This document shows positions 44,574-55,895 of a stretch of DNA of 64,000 nt, piece after piece. The notes below the pieces were generated by a model, which saw nothing but the letters and a program-made list of their open reading frames with translations, had not been told where the DNA came from and did not search any database. Source of the DNA: Pyrus communis (lineage: Eukaryota > Streptophyta > Magnoliopsida > Rosales > Rosaceae); contig NC_084804.1 of NCBI RefSeq assembly GCF_963583255.1, forward strand, positions 22,512,061 through 22,576,060. The letters run 5' to 3'. Position numbers and translations under genes: made by a program. The stretch's first letter is position 1, and every line of letters starts with the position of its first letter.

Positions 44574-45176
44574 TGTGGATGCAAATTTCTGCCTTCTCCT
44601 TCTTGGACAAAATTGCACCAACAAAACAGATCACACCTTTGGTCAAGGCCAAAAAGCCTCACGCACCTATGATAAATGGGGGGCCCAGGGGGGCGCTTTG
44701 GCCAAAGAATCTCCGATGCTGAAGTTAGAATTTTGAGGGAAGAGTGTTTGGAGAATTTTGTAGAGTTTTGCAAGAAACTTGGAAGTAGTTTTTTTGAGAG
44801 AATGGAGAGCTATTTATAGGGATATGGTCGGCCCTATTAGGAGAATAAGGACCGTCCATTTGTGCTATTTTTTGGGTGTAATTTGTAGTTAATTAGCCAT
44901 TAATAGATTAATTAGGTAATAAATCCATTAATTGACTAATTAACATAATTTACAAGAAATGTTTTGGGGGTTATGGAATAATTACCTTGTGGAGAATATA
45001 GGATGAGGGTGGATGAAATAGTTTTGAATTTGTTACCTATTTTGGACACTTTTGACTTGGTTGAGGGATGATTACCCGCTGCTCGTGTGTAGGAATCCCG
45101 ATATGCCTCAAGGGTATTTTTGTCCTTTTCTATCCAAAAATCCACGTGTCGCGTTGTGATTATTTTTGGCTCCACA
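44574..45176 (-). repeat. 5' LTR of the 3.8-kb element
   Basis: This 603-bp LTR begins TGTGGATGCAAATTTCTG and ends TTTTGGCTCCACA. It is followed directly by the GAAAC duplication. The adjacent internal sequence on the minus strand starts AATTGGTGCTTTC, the candidate primer site. Confidence 0.9.
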
Positions 45177-45181
45177 GAAAC

Positions 45182-46728
45182 CGTCGTGGGTTTGTCCTGC
45201 AGCCATGCTCCGCCACATAAGTCCACCGTCCTTGATGGCCAGAAGTTCATCCAGGATGAGTTTTGACCGAGATTCCTTCGAATCTCATCAGAATTTTTCG
45301 AAATCCCGATTTGAATTTTTAAGGTTTTGGTTTGAAAGTTGAGTTTCTTACCATTCTCCGTTCACATCCGTGATCGCATCGAGCTACGAATTCGCCCTGA
45401 GATTTCTTTACCAAGACACGGCCGCCAGAAGCGTCATCCCCTCCGCTGTACACACCCAACGTTGCTGGGGTTCCTACCTAATCCAGCCCATGGCCTTTTG
45501 GGCTTGAATCTTTCTCGGCTCACAGTAGCAACAAACAGAAGAAATTATTTTTTTCGTTTCTGGGCCTGCAGCAACAGCCCACTGCTGTACCTTTTGACTC
45601 GGCCCATGACACCAACCCGTGTGGCTGTGGTGTCCACTGCGCTGCGGTGCATTGGATTGCGTCCCCAGTGGGCCTCCAGCCAGTTGACCAATGTGGGCCT
45701 GTTCCCAGTGAAGCCCAGAAAGGCTTGCTGCCTTCTGCCATGCTCGGCCCAACTTGATCCCATCCCAATTTTTTTAGGCCTGGGCTCCACGATTTTCACG
45801 GTTTTATTTCGGCTTTGGTTCAATTTAGGACCACCGATTTTCATCGCCTGATTTTTCTAAGGCAATCTTGGGTTATATTTTTGCCCATCACTCCTCATTG
45901 GCTCGAAGCTCAGTAATGGAAAATGGTCAATTCATTAAATTATTATCGTAGGCCCTGGAGACCTACATGCATTTATCTGATGTATATATTTTTGTATATA
46001 TTATGTTTGCTTGCAATAACTCATCAACCTATAATCTACAACATGCCATCGAGCCCAAATGATCAATTCAAATCTTTCTATGGAAATTGGAAAGATTCAG
46101 GCTTAGTTGCATCTCATCTATGCACGTATCTTCTTTCTTTCTACAGTAGAGGACTAGGATTATGTCAAATTGCAACATCTTTTTACTGCCATTCTAAAGC
46201 CCTAGGCTTTATGGGAATTGCTCATATTTTCTAATTATTGCATAAATAAATAAATTTTGTCTTTACATTGTTGGAGCAATAATAGAAATGTATGAAAATG
46301 ATACAGAATTTCTATGATAATAATCATAAAGAAAATAGCAACAATAATTGTCAACAAGACTAATGTAAACAACTAGAGAGAAAGTAAAAAATACTGACAA
46401 GCGTGGAAATTGGGGCTTGCATAAATGCAATGTCAAAAAGATAAAATTTCGCCCCTACTCTTATACTTGTAGTTTGGTAGACTTTCGTCTCCCAGGATTC
46501 AACAATATATAATCCAAAGTTGAAGCATTTCAATCTTAGGACTCTGACACAACTCCGAATTCGACAATGAATAAAAAGTATTTGAGAAAACTCTACTCTT
46601 TTAATTCTTGTTATATCCCACGGCTATACTAACTTGAGCTTATATTAAACCTGAGATAGTGGTTGATTAAGAGATGCAAACATTCATCTATTAGATGACA
46701 CCGTTTACCAAGGAATGCATCAATTCCT
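45182..46728. other. stretch without a recognised gene
   Basis: A GC-rich part (45182-45900) holds overlapping open frames of up to 170 codons on both strands. None has a recognisable motif, and the openness follows from base composition. It continues the sequence that lay left of 41341 before the LTR element inserted. From 45900 on the sequence is AT-rich and non-coding. Confidence 0.4.
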
Positions 46729-46731
46729 TTA

Positions 46732-47520
46732 GAGCACTTCCACTGGAAGCAAAAGAGGCCAGCACCCAGTGGAAAAAACAGACTGGGATTCAGCCAATCC
46801 ACTCCAGCCTATGAAATAGACTGGCACCCAACCCAAGCCAGTCTCTAGGCCAGCCTAAAATGAACTGACCAAGGGACCAAGCCGTTTGTTTTTTTGAGCC
46901 TGGCGCGTATCCTTCACTCACAAGTGGGCGCAATTAGCATCAGAGGCGGGCCTCGTTGGCAGGCGCACTCAAATTTCATCCGGGCTGGGCGACATGGCCC
47001 ACTCTATGCCGTTGGATTTCCAACGGCTAGTTTTTCTACACCATTGGATTTCCAACGATAAAAAAAATTGAAATTTCACTTTTAAACTGGACCGTCCGAT
47101 CACAGATCAACTGTCCACGTTTTTTTCCCCAAAAATAAAATAAAAAAGGCCCAACGGTCAGAATTATGACCGTTGGCCACGTGGCAGCTCGTTGGCTGTT
47201 CGATTTGAATATTTTTCAAATCCAACGGTATAGATTAAATACAGAAAAATTTTAAAAAATTAATTAAATTTTTTCTATAAATACCTAACCCTCATCTTTC
47301 ACCTTGCACCACATTTCAATATTTTAAATGGGCTGGGTGCCAGCGCATTTTATAAGAATGGAAATCGTTTGTGCCATCGCATTTTTAGACTAGGTGCCAG
47401 CTCATTTTTTTAGGGGTGGAGATGCTTTGGCTTATTACTGTTCATTAGGGTCTATTACTGTTCATTGAGTGGATAAATGAGCTGGGTGCTGGCGTAAAGT
47501 TTTTAGACATGGAATTGCTC
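46732..47520. mobile_element. Tourist-like MITE, TTA duplication
   Basis: This 789-bp element has ends GAGCACTTCCACTGG and the complement of GAGCAATTCCATGTC, flanked by TTA (46729-46731 and 47521-47523). Internal repeats of GCTGGGTGCCAG type words occur on both halves. Non-coding. Fits PIF/Harbinger-derived MITEs. Confidence 0.8.
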
Positions 47521-47523
47521 TTA

Positions 47524-48129
47524 GAGTAATTTTATTCCATTTGAAAAGTTTCGCTAGCATTTTTTCATTCAAAAAATTGAATTAAATAAATATATAAACT
47601 CCAACACGCATGGGGGCGATTGATGTGAATGGTTGCTAGTGTGGTTGGTGAATGGCGTGGAAGGGTACTGGTGAACATTATTGTAGCGGTAAAATTTGGA
47701 ATTCAGTCAACAAAAAAGAAATTGTTATTAGCACTTTAAAATTTTTATTCAACACTCCTCACAAATGTATTTTTCTTTCTAATTATAAAAAATTTGGAAT
47801 GCCAAATGAGATTTTTGAAGTTCTAATAACAACTCCCGACAAAAATTCAGCTTATTCAACGAAATCTAACATAAACGACAACATGGAAATCATTTGTAGT
47901 TTTAGAAGTGAAATAGGCAGGTGTCAAGGTCTTGTTGGTTTGGAACTCCAGCCGCAAGCGAAGCAACCCAATCAATAAATGATAGGGAAGCTGTGGACTA
48001 GTTGGTCTATCTTAATTTGTGTAGCCATCCAATCAAGTGTTGTTTCTTACATGTGAGAAGATTTCTTCTCTTGTATGCTATTGTGCAAATTACAATTGTG
48101 TTTTCTCATTTGCTGTGTGTCTTAGAACA
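47524..48129. other. intergenic stretch upstream of the LRR kinase relic
   Basis: No gene is supported. The 108-codon frame at 47652-47978 is AT-rich with no motif. The last 150 bp may be the former promoter and leader of the kinase. Confidence 0.4.
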
Positions 48130-51100
48130 ATGATGGAGCATTCACGTACGTAAGTTGGTTTTGTTCAAATTCCTGCCCGGGTTCATTCATTTATGCATGA
48201 GCACATGCCTCGAATCTGCAGCTCTTCACAGCCTTACTCTGCTTGGAAATGAATTTGATCTCTTGGCTTTGCTAGACTTCAAGAAAAGAATAATCGGAGA
48301 TCCTTTCGATGTCATGAGCTTGTGGAATCATTCCATCCATTTCTGCAATAGGGTGGGGTTTCTTGCCACCGTTCCACCAAAAGAGTCCTGATGTTGAACC
48401 TGAAAGCTCAAAAGTTGGTAGGCTCCATTCCGGCTTCCGTTGGAAATCTTACTTATATTACTGGAATCAATTTGATAGACAACAACTTTCATGGAGAAAT
48501 TCCACCGGAAATGGATCGTCGACAAAGCCTACAATATCTCAACTTTTCCCATAATTCCTTCCGTGGGAAAATTCCAAATAATTTGTCGCAATGCACACAA
48601 CTAAGATTGCTTAATCTGGAAAGCAATCGGATTAAGGGGTCCATTCCGAACCAACTCAGTTCATTGTTGGATTTAAAACATCTATGGCTTTATGGTAACA
48701 ATCTCACCGGAACCATCCCACCTTGGATGGGAAACTTTTCTTTGTTGAGCAGTCCTTTTCTTGGTGAGAACAATTTTCAAGGAAGCATACCCAATGAGTT
48801 GGGCCATATAACAGGCTTGGAGGAGTTCGTAATTGAGGAGAATAATCTATCTGGTATGATCCCTGTTAGGAGTGTCGGTACTACAAGATAGAGAATGCAC
48901 AAAATAAAGTAGAAAATGGATACCAAGAATTTACATGGTTTGTCAATTTATGCCTACATCCATGGAACAACGATCAATCGCCACTCTATGAGAATGATGA
49001 GTACAACAATAGTAGTCTTACCAAGCTAAAGACAAGATTTGATAGATACAAGAATTTATAACACACACTTTCTATCATTCTAAACTTTACTCACACAATG
49101 TGTGGTGGAACACTCTCACTCTTATTCTTAGAGTGGAACTCTAGCTTTGGACTTGATCCTTTTCTACTCTCTTATTTACTAACAACACCAACCCATCTAT
49201 TTATAGTTGGGTTTTTGCCGTCATACCCATTGCACACCGACTTCGGCTAGAAATGATAGCCACACAATTATACAAACTGCTAGAACTTTCTAGAATATGC
49301 ATGCACTCCACCGACATGCATATTTGGACCAGATTTTTCTAGTTCCTTGGCACTTGGTTTGCTTATATAAGATGCTAGAATTTTCTAGCATCCATCCTTT
49401 ATAATGGGTTGAACCTTTAATGTCCTTCATCATGGGCTAGACCCATGGTATACCAACAATCCCTTCCACAATCTATAATATTTCTTCCATATCCACTTTT
49501 AGTGTTGCTAAAAACCAGTTGCATGGAGAGCTACCACCAAATCTCGGCACTATGCTTCCTAATCTCGTACAACTTTACTACGGTGGGAACAAATTCATCG
49601 GAAATATTCCTATATCATTGCCAAAGGCTTCTAGACTTCAGACGCTTGAACTTTCTCAAAATGGCTTCTCTGGGACAATCTCTGGTGAAAGTCTGGGAAG
49701 CTTGCGAAGCTTAGTTTGGCTAAAAATTTATGGCAATCAATTACGAAATAGAAAAGTTGGTGACTTGAATTTTCTCAGTTTCTTGGCTAATTGCACTAGT
49801 TTGGAGGTTTTTTTAGTCTTGACTCTAATAATTTTGGAGGAGAAATCTCGGGATCCATAGCCAACTTTTCAACCCAACTTAATTATCTTAGACTAGGGGG
49901 AAATTTTATACATGGAAACCCTCCCTAAACTTGACCACTCTAGCATTAGATCATAACCATTTGGGCGGTAGTGTCCCTCATGAAATTGGGAAGCTAGAGA
50001 AGTTAGAGCAACTGTATTCGGATGTTAACCAATTTTCTGGGTCAATTCCGTCTTCCCTTGGTAATGTGACTTTAGTGTTAAACCTCCACATGGGGTTAAA
50101 CAGGTTTGAGGGCAGTATATCTCCAAGTCTTTCAAACTACCGAAACATTTTAGATATTAACCTTTCAAGTAACAACCTTACGGGCACCATGCCTAAAATG
50201 CTTATGGAGCTTTCAACCCTTTCAAATTCTTTAGACCTGTCTGACAATTATTTGACTGGTTTGCTGCCCCTTGAGGTGGGTGATTTAGTGCATCTCACGG
50301 AGCTAAATGTATTAAGAAACAATTTATCAGGTGAAATCCCGAGCAACCTCGGTAGGTGTACTAGTTTGGAGCGCTTGTATTTGCAAGGTAATAAGTTTGA
50401 AGGAACAATTCCTCAATCTCTTAAAGATTTAAAAGGCTTGGAAATACTTGATATTTCAAGCAACAACTTGTATAGGCAGATTCCTGAATTCATAGGCAAG
50501 CTTGGTGCTCTCAAATATTTCAATTTTTTGTATAATGATTTTGAGGGCAAGTTGCCTAATGATGGTATTTTTTTTTGCAAATGCTGGTGGTTTGTTTGTT
50601 CTTGGAAACCATGGGCTGTGTGGCGGCATCCCAAAATTATATCTACCTCTCCATGCCCCCCCCCAAAAAAAAGCACCATTCATCTCGAGGACTACTTTCC
50701 CCCAAAGTAGTCATTCCTACAGCTTGTGCACTTGCAATCATAATTGCTTTATCATGCTTCTTTGTTGCTTGTTCAATGCTGAAAAATCAAGAGATGGACT
50801 TATAACTTCGCGTTCTTATATGGATTGAAAATCAAGTGTCTCCTACTCACAACTCATTGAATCAACTAACGGGTTCTCGGTGGATAATCTTATTGGTTCG
50901 GAAAGTTTTGGTTTTGTTTATAAAGGGGTAATTCCTATTGATGGAAGGATAGTTGCTGTTAAGGTATTTAATCTTCAACAAGAAGGAGCTTCCAAGAGTT
51001 TCATTGATGAATGCAAAGCTTTAAGGAGTATAAAGCACCGTAATCTTCTCAAGATCATAACTGCATGCTCAAGCATTGATAATCAAGTTAAAGACTTCAA

Positions 51101-52100
51101 AAGTCTAGTTTTTGAGTTCATGGCAAATGGAAGTCTCGACTCAAGGTTGTATCCAAGGGAAGAGGAGTAATCTCTAAGTAACATATTGAGCGTTATCCAA
51201 AGATTGGATATTGACATTGGTGTTGCTTCTGCGTTAGATTATCTCCATCACCGTTGTGAAACAGCCATAGTTCATTGCGATTTAAAGCCGAGCAACGTAC
51301 TTCTTGATGAAGATATGGTAGCCCATGTTGGGGATTTTGGTTTAGCAAGGTTCCTCTTCGAAACATCAAATGATCCTTCCTTCAGTCAAACCATGTCATC
51401 TTAGCTAAAAGGTTTTATAGGCTACATTCCTCCAGGTATGAGTTTATATCATTCTAACTTACTTTTTATGTTCTTAGTTAATTACTACTAAGCACTAATT
51501 GATAAAAAATTATATTAGTGCCTTTTTTTCTTGTAAAAATGTAACATAAAAATCTGAAAAAGATATTTTTCTAATTGTCAATTGCATACGACATCGTATT
51601 GTATATATGTGCTGGCAGAGTATAGCACGGGAGGCCAAGTTTCCACACTAGGAGATGTTTACAGCTATGGGATACTGTTGCTGAAAATATTTACAGGACA
51701 AAGACCTACTGATGACATGTTCAAAGACGATCTGAGCATTTACCAATTCGTAGTCATGGCTTTGCCTGACCATGTGATGGACGTTGTTGACCCTTCAATT
51801 CTGCTCGACCTCGAAGCAGATGGTGATGTTAACGATGACATAGTACGAGAACAAACTCCATCCAGACTTAATAATCGTGGAACTCCATCCAGATGTAACA
51901 ATCGTGGTCCGGTAAAAGCAATGAAAGTAAAGGAATGCTTGGTTTCAGTGATGCAGATAGGACTCTGTTGCTGTGCAATGTCACCGAGGAGCAGATGTCG
52001 ATGGACGTGGTTGTCGAAAAAAATGAGCGCAACCTGAGATTCGCACTGCAAAGTTTAAGAAGACTTGAGAAGGACAAGCACGCTGCTCAAAGGAGAGGAC
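48130..52100 (+). pseudogene. LRR-XII receptor-like kinase pseudogene (FLS2/EFR/Xa21-like)
   Basis: In order: signal peptide region (48130-48230), LRRNT (DLLALLDFKK..W), about 20 plant-type LRRs with N-L-x-G-x-I-P signatures, a transmembrane segment (ACALAIIIALSCFFVACS, about 50720) and a kinase (50870-52050). The kinase has [28 protein letters not shown] and DFG. The HCD form makes it a non-RD kinase, typical of immune receptors such as FLS2, EFR and Xa21. One intron (51436-51618) interrupts the kinase before PPEY, the usual place. Defects: TAA at 48151, frameshifts near 48350, 49810, 50570 and 51990, stops at 51168 and 51402, and a 595-bp solo LTR in the LRRs. A paralogue relic lies 8 kb downstream. 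Confidence 0.9.
48864..49458. mobile_element. 595-bp solo LTR inside the LRR kinase relic
   Basis: The sequence begins TGTTAGGAGTGTCGG and ends GTATACCAACA (TGTTRG/CCAACA inverted ends). It is flanked by the exact 5-bp duplication ATCCC (48859-48863 and 49459-49463). CATCTATTTATAGTTGGG is a TATA-like region in + orientation. Removing it and one ATCCC restores the LRR sequence. It is probably of copia type by its ends. Confidence 0.88.
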
Positions 52101-52705
52101 ATGATCACTCATTAGTAATATTTTCCACTCTGCACTCACCGAAGTTTTCTTTTTGTTTTGGCTTTCTTTATCCTGCCATCGCTGCTCTAAAAAAGTTACT
52201 TTGCACTATTCATATGTGAAAACATAAAATCGAATTTCACTTCAAGATTTGCAGATTGAATTTTTAGAGTATCAATATTTTATTGTAGAAGAGAGAAGCA
52301 GAATGTTGAGTGATGGTGACAGCTTAACGCTAAGATTAGTGCAAGGGGTTTGGAGTGGAAGTGTTAAGACCCAGATTTTTAAGTTATATTATTTACCTAT
52401 TTTTATAACTACATATTTTTTTTTTCCTGAATATAATTATTTATGTTTTAATGCTCGTCTCCACGTGTTGAGCAAATGAAAGAAAGGTATGCTATAGGAA
52501 TGTCAAGGGATAAAGGGGTATTTGTAGGACTACTTGGAGAGCACTCCAAATTAGCTGGAAGTGGCAATATGTGGTGATGAAAGAGTTTAAGCAGTTGACA
52601 CCTACGGCATTCAAGTGAGTAAGCTATCTGTTGTTAACTTGATTACATCCTAATCCAGTTGGAAGCTGCTGCCTTCTCCGACTACAAATACGGAGCTGCA
52701 CCTGC

Positions 52706-52708
<3 letters not shown>

Positions 52709-52754
<46 letters not shown>
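52709..52754 (+). repeat. AG microsatellite
   Basis: An uninterrupted AG dinucleotide repeat of 23 units (46 nt). It is likely to be length-variable. Confidence 0.95.
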
Positions 52755-52758
<4 letters not shown>

Positions 52759-53904
52759 ACATATATATTTTTTTTATAAAAGATGATATTCAAAAGGCTG
52801 CACATACGATATCAGTTTATCATTTGTTGGATACTATCCTTTGTAAATTGGTTTGACAAATGGAATTTAGTTGGAGATTTCTATTTTCCCAAAACAACAA
52901 ACATATTTTTCCAAAACAACAAACATATTTTTATGCAATTTGAATGAACCAGTCTATTGTATATATATACACAAAGAGTCTAATATACCAATTTTTATGT
53001 ATCACTCATAGTATTAGATATATCCAACGGATTAGTGAGTTTATCTAATGTATATGTGGCTCTGCTAAAGTATTTTAAAGTACTTATGTATTTTCAACTA
53101 TACCTTTACTTATTTTATTAAAGTATATCTAGTTCAAATGTTCCTTCAGTGATGACCATGCTGTTATACATTAACCAAATGACTTTTGGATTAGTAGTGT
53201 GGAATTAGCAAGCTTAAGTATGTTGACTAGGATTAAAGTTCATGTCATGCTTTTTAGTAATTGCTTACACTTGTGAATAGGAGTTGCTGAAGGTAGACTC
53301 TTGTAGTAGAGAGTCGGAGCAATGCTTTGGAACTTAGGTAGGAGAAATACGGTAGACCTTTACGGAGATTGATTTTATTAAATTTCGTGAAGTGTTATTA
53401 TAACTTGATATTTTTGGTTGATTAATGTGGTTGGATATTGCTTCACCTAAGTGTTTATTTGTTATTGATTATATTGGAATGTTATCCGGTTATAATATGA
53501 TGTGATATATGTGAAACATGAGTTGAGATTATTTGTGCATTGCTTATGTGTGAGAAGTAGTTGGAACTTTGGTGTTGAGAAAGGAACTGAAAATGAGGGT
53601 AGTTGGAAAAGATCTTTTGTGTAGTTGAGCCAAACTCGTAGTAGGTACTAGGTCTCAAGCGAGCCCATAGTGCACACATTCTTTAATGGTTCAGGACTGG
53701 CAACTAAGAGTTTAGGTAAAATGACTAACAAAAGGGAAAATTGGGATGATTGAGTTAAAGGGGTAAATGTATACCAGAACATTCGAATCACCACTATAGA
53801 GGTAAAATGCTCGGTATGGGACGTGAAGGTCCGCGTGTTTTATTATATTAATTAACGGGTAGAGATGAAGAGTATTGCATTGCACTCATGCATTATTCTC
53901 GACA

Positions 53905-54369
53905 CTGTTCTAAAAATCCCCACCTTGCGCCGCCTAGGTGCTAGGCGGCTGGCCACAACCCCGATTAATGCCTAGGCATTTGAAAATTAAGAAAGGGCGC
54001 CTAGACCACCTAGGCACCCACCTAGCCCGCCCAGACCCGTCTAAACACATGCCTATGTTGCAAGTCACTTAAATAGAAAATAGATAATTTTCCTTTTGCA
54101 TTTTATTGTTTCCAATAAATTGTAAGAAACTTATTGAACACTTAAATAAACACACAATATATGTTTCTCCCCATGTTTTCATTATGTTCCAATACTTCAT
54201 AAGATATATGTCATTTTGTTTTCTAGTTTATGATGAAATTATATATTTAAAGTATAAACAAACACTTATTTACACGAAATACAATAGATTTACTTAAATC
54301 CGCCTATTCCGCCTAACTGCTAGGCTCCAGCCGGCCACCCGACTAGCGCCTAAGGTATTTTAAAACCTT
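53905..54369. repeat. second copy of the CCTAGGCG-type repeat element
   Basis: It starts CTGTTCTAAAAATCCCCACC and ends AAGGTATTTTAAAACCTT, and is related along its whole length to 37898-38350 in the RBP47 intron. Shared features are the CTAGGCGGCTGGCCAC block, the GAAAATTAAGAAAGGG block and the CACCCGACTAGCGCC right end. It lies inside the putative chromovirus LTR, so it arrived later. Confidence 0.7.
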
Positions 54370-54727
54370 GGTAACCGATAATAATTTGATATTGGTTATG
54401 TGATTTCATGACACTTAATTTAGTGTTGTCAATTTACTGTGGTAAAGTCATGTCCCTACTGAGTTTTTGAAGCTCACCCCTCTATTGTTATGCAGGTTTA
54501 CGAATTAGATTGTCAAAAGGGTAGATAGAATGAGTTCGTATTAGATGTGAGGATAGAGAGTTCATTCATTTATTTATTTTAGCCTTGTAAAGAATTCTTG
54601 AGTTGTTTTATGAAAGGAATTTATATTTTCCACCCCCATTTCACTTTCTTTTTATTTAATTTTATTTTTATTCGCGCGCTGTGTATGGGTTCGATTTTCC
54701 CATGTACCCTGGGCCCATAGCGTGACA

Positions 54728-55682
54728 AAAAGGGACTTATAACTCAAGTTTGGAGCATTTTTCTGCTGTAGTTAGAAGTCCTAGGATCGGTTTCCCACTC
54801 CATGAACTTGCTTGTATAAAACAAAACATTAAATTTAATATGAAAATTGCTAAAATTTCTTATAATATGTTTTATTAGTAAAGAACAGAATGATTTTGTT
54901 GAAGTGTCAATAACAACTCTCAAAATATTTAGCATTGTTACTTAACTTCAACATACGATACATATATTATACATGTACATTCATACTTTTTATATTTAAA
55001 ACACGTTATTTTTACATATTTTCAATAATACATATAAATTCACGCATTTTTATACACGTATATATTTTTTACATACTATATCCCTTCCGTATTTACCTAA
55101 CTTTTGGTCTTCTTTCTATTTTCTGTTTCCACTGTCATTTTAGTTTTTTTATCAAAACCTAATGTGGTCTGGAAGAAATTCCAATTTGGTTCTACTATTT
55201 GTTTGCCTTTTTGTGCTGCGAAGTGTGGGATGGTTCAATCGCCTACTTGAAGGTGCATTACTACTAATCACATAATACACAGGGTGGCCAGTGCAGCTGA
55301 TGGGTTACCAATGGTTTTTTGAAAGATTTTAAAAAGTCAGATTGTTTCGGTTGAGCCAAATTCCTGACATCTCAGAATGAAGACCAAATCGAATCATTTC
55401 GGTTTGATTCGGTTATTGATTTTATCAAATTTGAAAAAAATTAATTTAGTTCAATTTGATTCAGAATTTTCTGTCAAAAATACCAACCCTAGTTACTATT
55501 AATAGGGGAAACCGGGTCCACTGACGACTCAGTATATGGGACACTTTCTCACCTTTGGGTTTTATGCATTTTCTTGTAAAAGTAGTCAAAAAGCCTCAGT
55601 TAGCTAGATTGTTGGATATGCACAATTATCTATTCTAAAATCGAGGAGGAATTGACTGTTCATTCAGCTACAGTCAATTGTT
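54728..55682. other. intergenic stretch, no gene recognised
   Basis: Very AT-rich. TTCGGTTTGATTCGGTTATT-type words occur near 55390-55460. No gene or bounded element is supported. Confidence 0.4.
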
Positions 55683-55895
55683 TGCCCCTTGATTTCATCT
55701 CATTTACAATAAAACCATGAGATTTGGGCTGGGTTTGAAGGGTATTTATTAGAACTTAGAAGGATAATTTTGTCCGGAGGGTTTAGGACGGATTACCCCT
55801 TGATTTCACCTTATTTACAAGAAACCCATCAGATTTGGGTTGGGTTGGAAGGGCAATTTTGTCCTCTCGGTTTTGAACGAATTCGGGGCTTGCCA
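55683..55895. repeat. diverged 112-bp tandem duplication
   Basis: CCCCTTGATTTCATCTCATTTAC (55685) and CCCCTTGATTTCACCTTATTTAC (55797) begin two diverged copies. Each contains GAGATTTGGGCTGGG- or CAGATTTGGGTTGGG-type words and TTTTGTCC. Confidence 0.7.

Larger units (their letters stand above)
41346..45176 (-). mobile_element. 3.8-kb gag-only LTR retrotransposon
   Basis: LTRs 41346-41947 and 44574-45176 share perfect 6-bp inverted ends (TGTGGA/TCCACA) and are flanked by the exact duplication GAAAC (41341-41345 and 45177-45181). The gag fragment reads on the minus strand, so the right LTR is the 5' one. The inner edge of the left LTR, read on the minus strand, is GTGTGGGGGCATT, a polypurine-like tract. 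Beyond gag I see no protease, integrase or reverse transcriptase. A 79-bp tandem array fills part of the 3' region. This is a non-autonomous element of the gypsy type. The same family recurs at 62672-64000. Confidence 0.9.
52362..54727 (+). mobile_element. probable chromovirus solo LTR with a nested repeat
   Basis: The unit begins TGTTAAGACCCAGATTTTTAA and ends GGGCCCATAGCGTGACA. It contains GAGTTTTTGAAGCTCACCCC followed by TTATGCAGGTTTACG, a layout I associate with Tekay/Del-type chromovirus LTRs. Length is 2366 bp including the nested 465-bp CCTAGGCG repeat. No internal element sequence is present. Flanks GGAAG and AAAAG agree only at 3 of 5 positions, so insertion borders are not proven. 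Confidence 0.5.

Noticed and set aside
45339..45851. 170-codon plus-strand frame
   Set aside because: Several overlapping frames on both strands are open in this GC-rich stretch. No domain, signal or family motif was seen.
47652..47978. 108-codon frame upstream of the LRR kinase relic
   Set aside because: AT-rich composition, Lys/Asn/Ile-rich translation, no motif and no sign of introns or a neighbouring exon.
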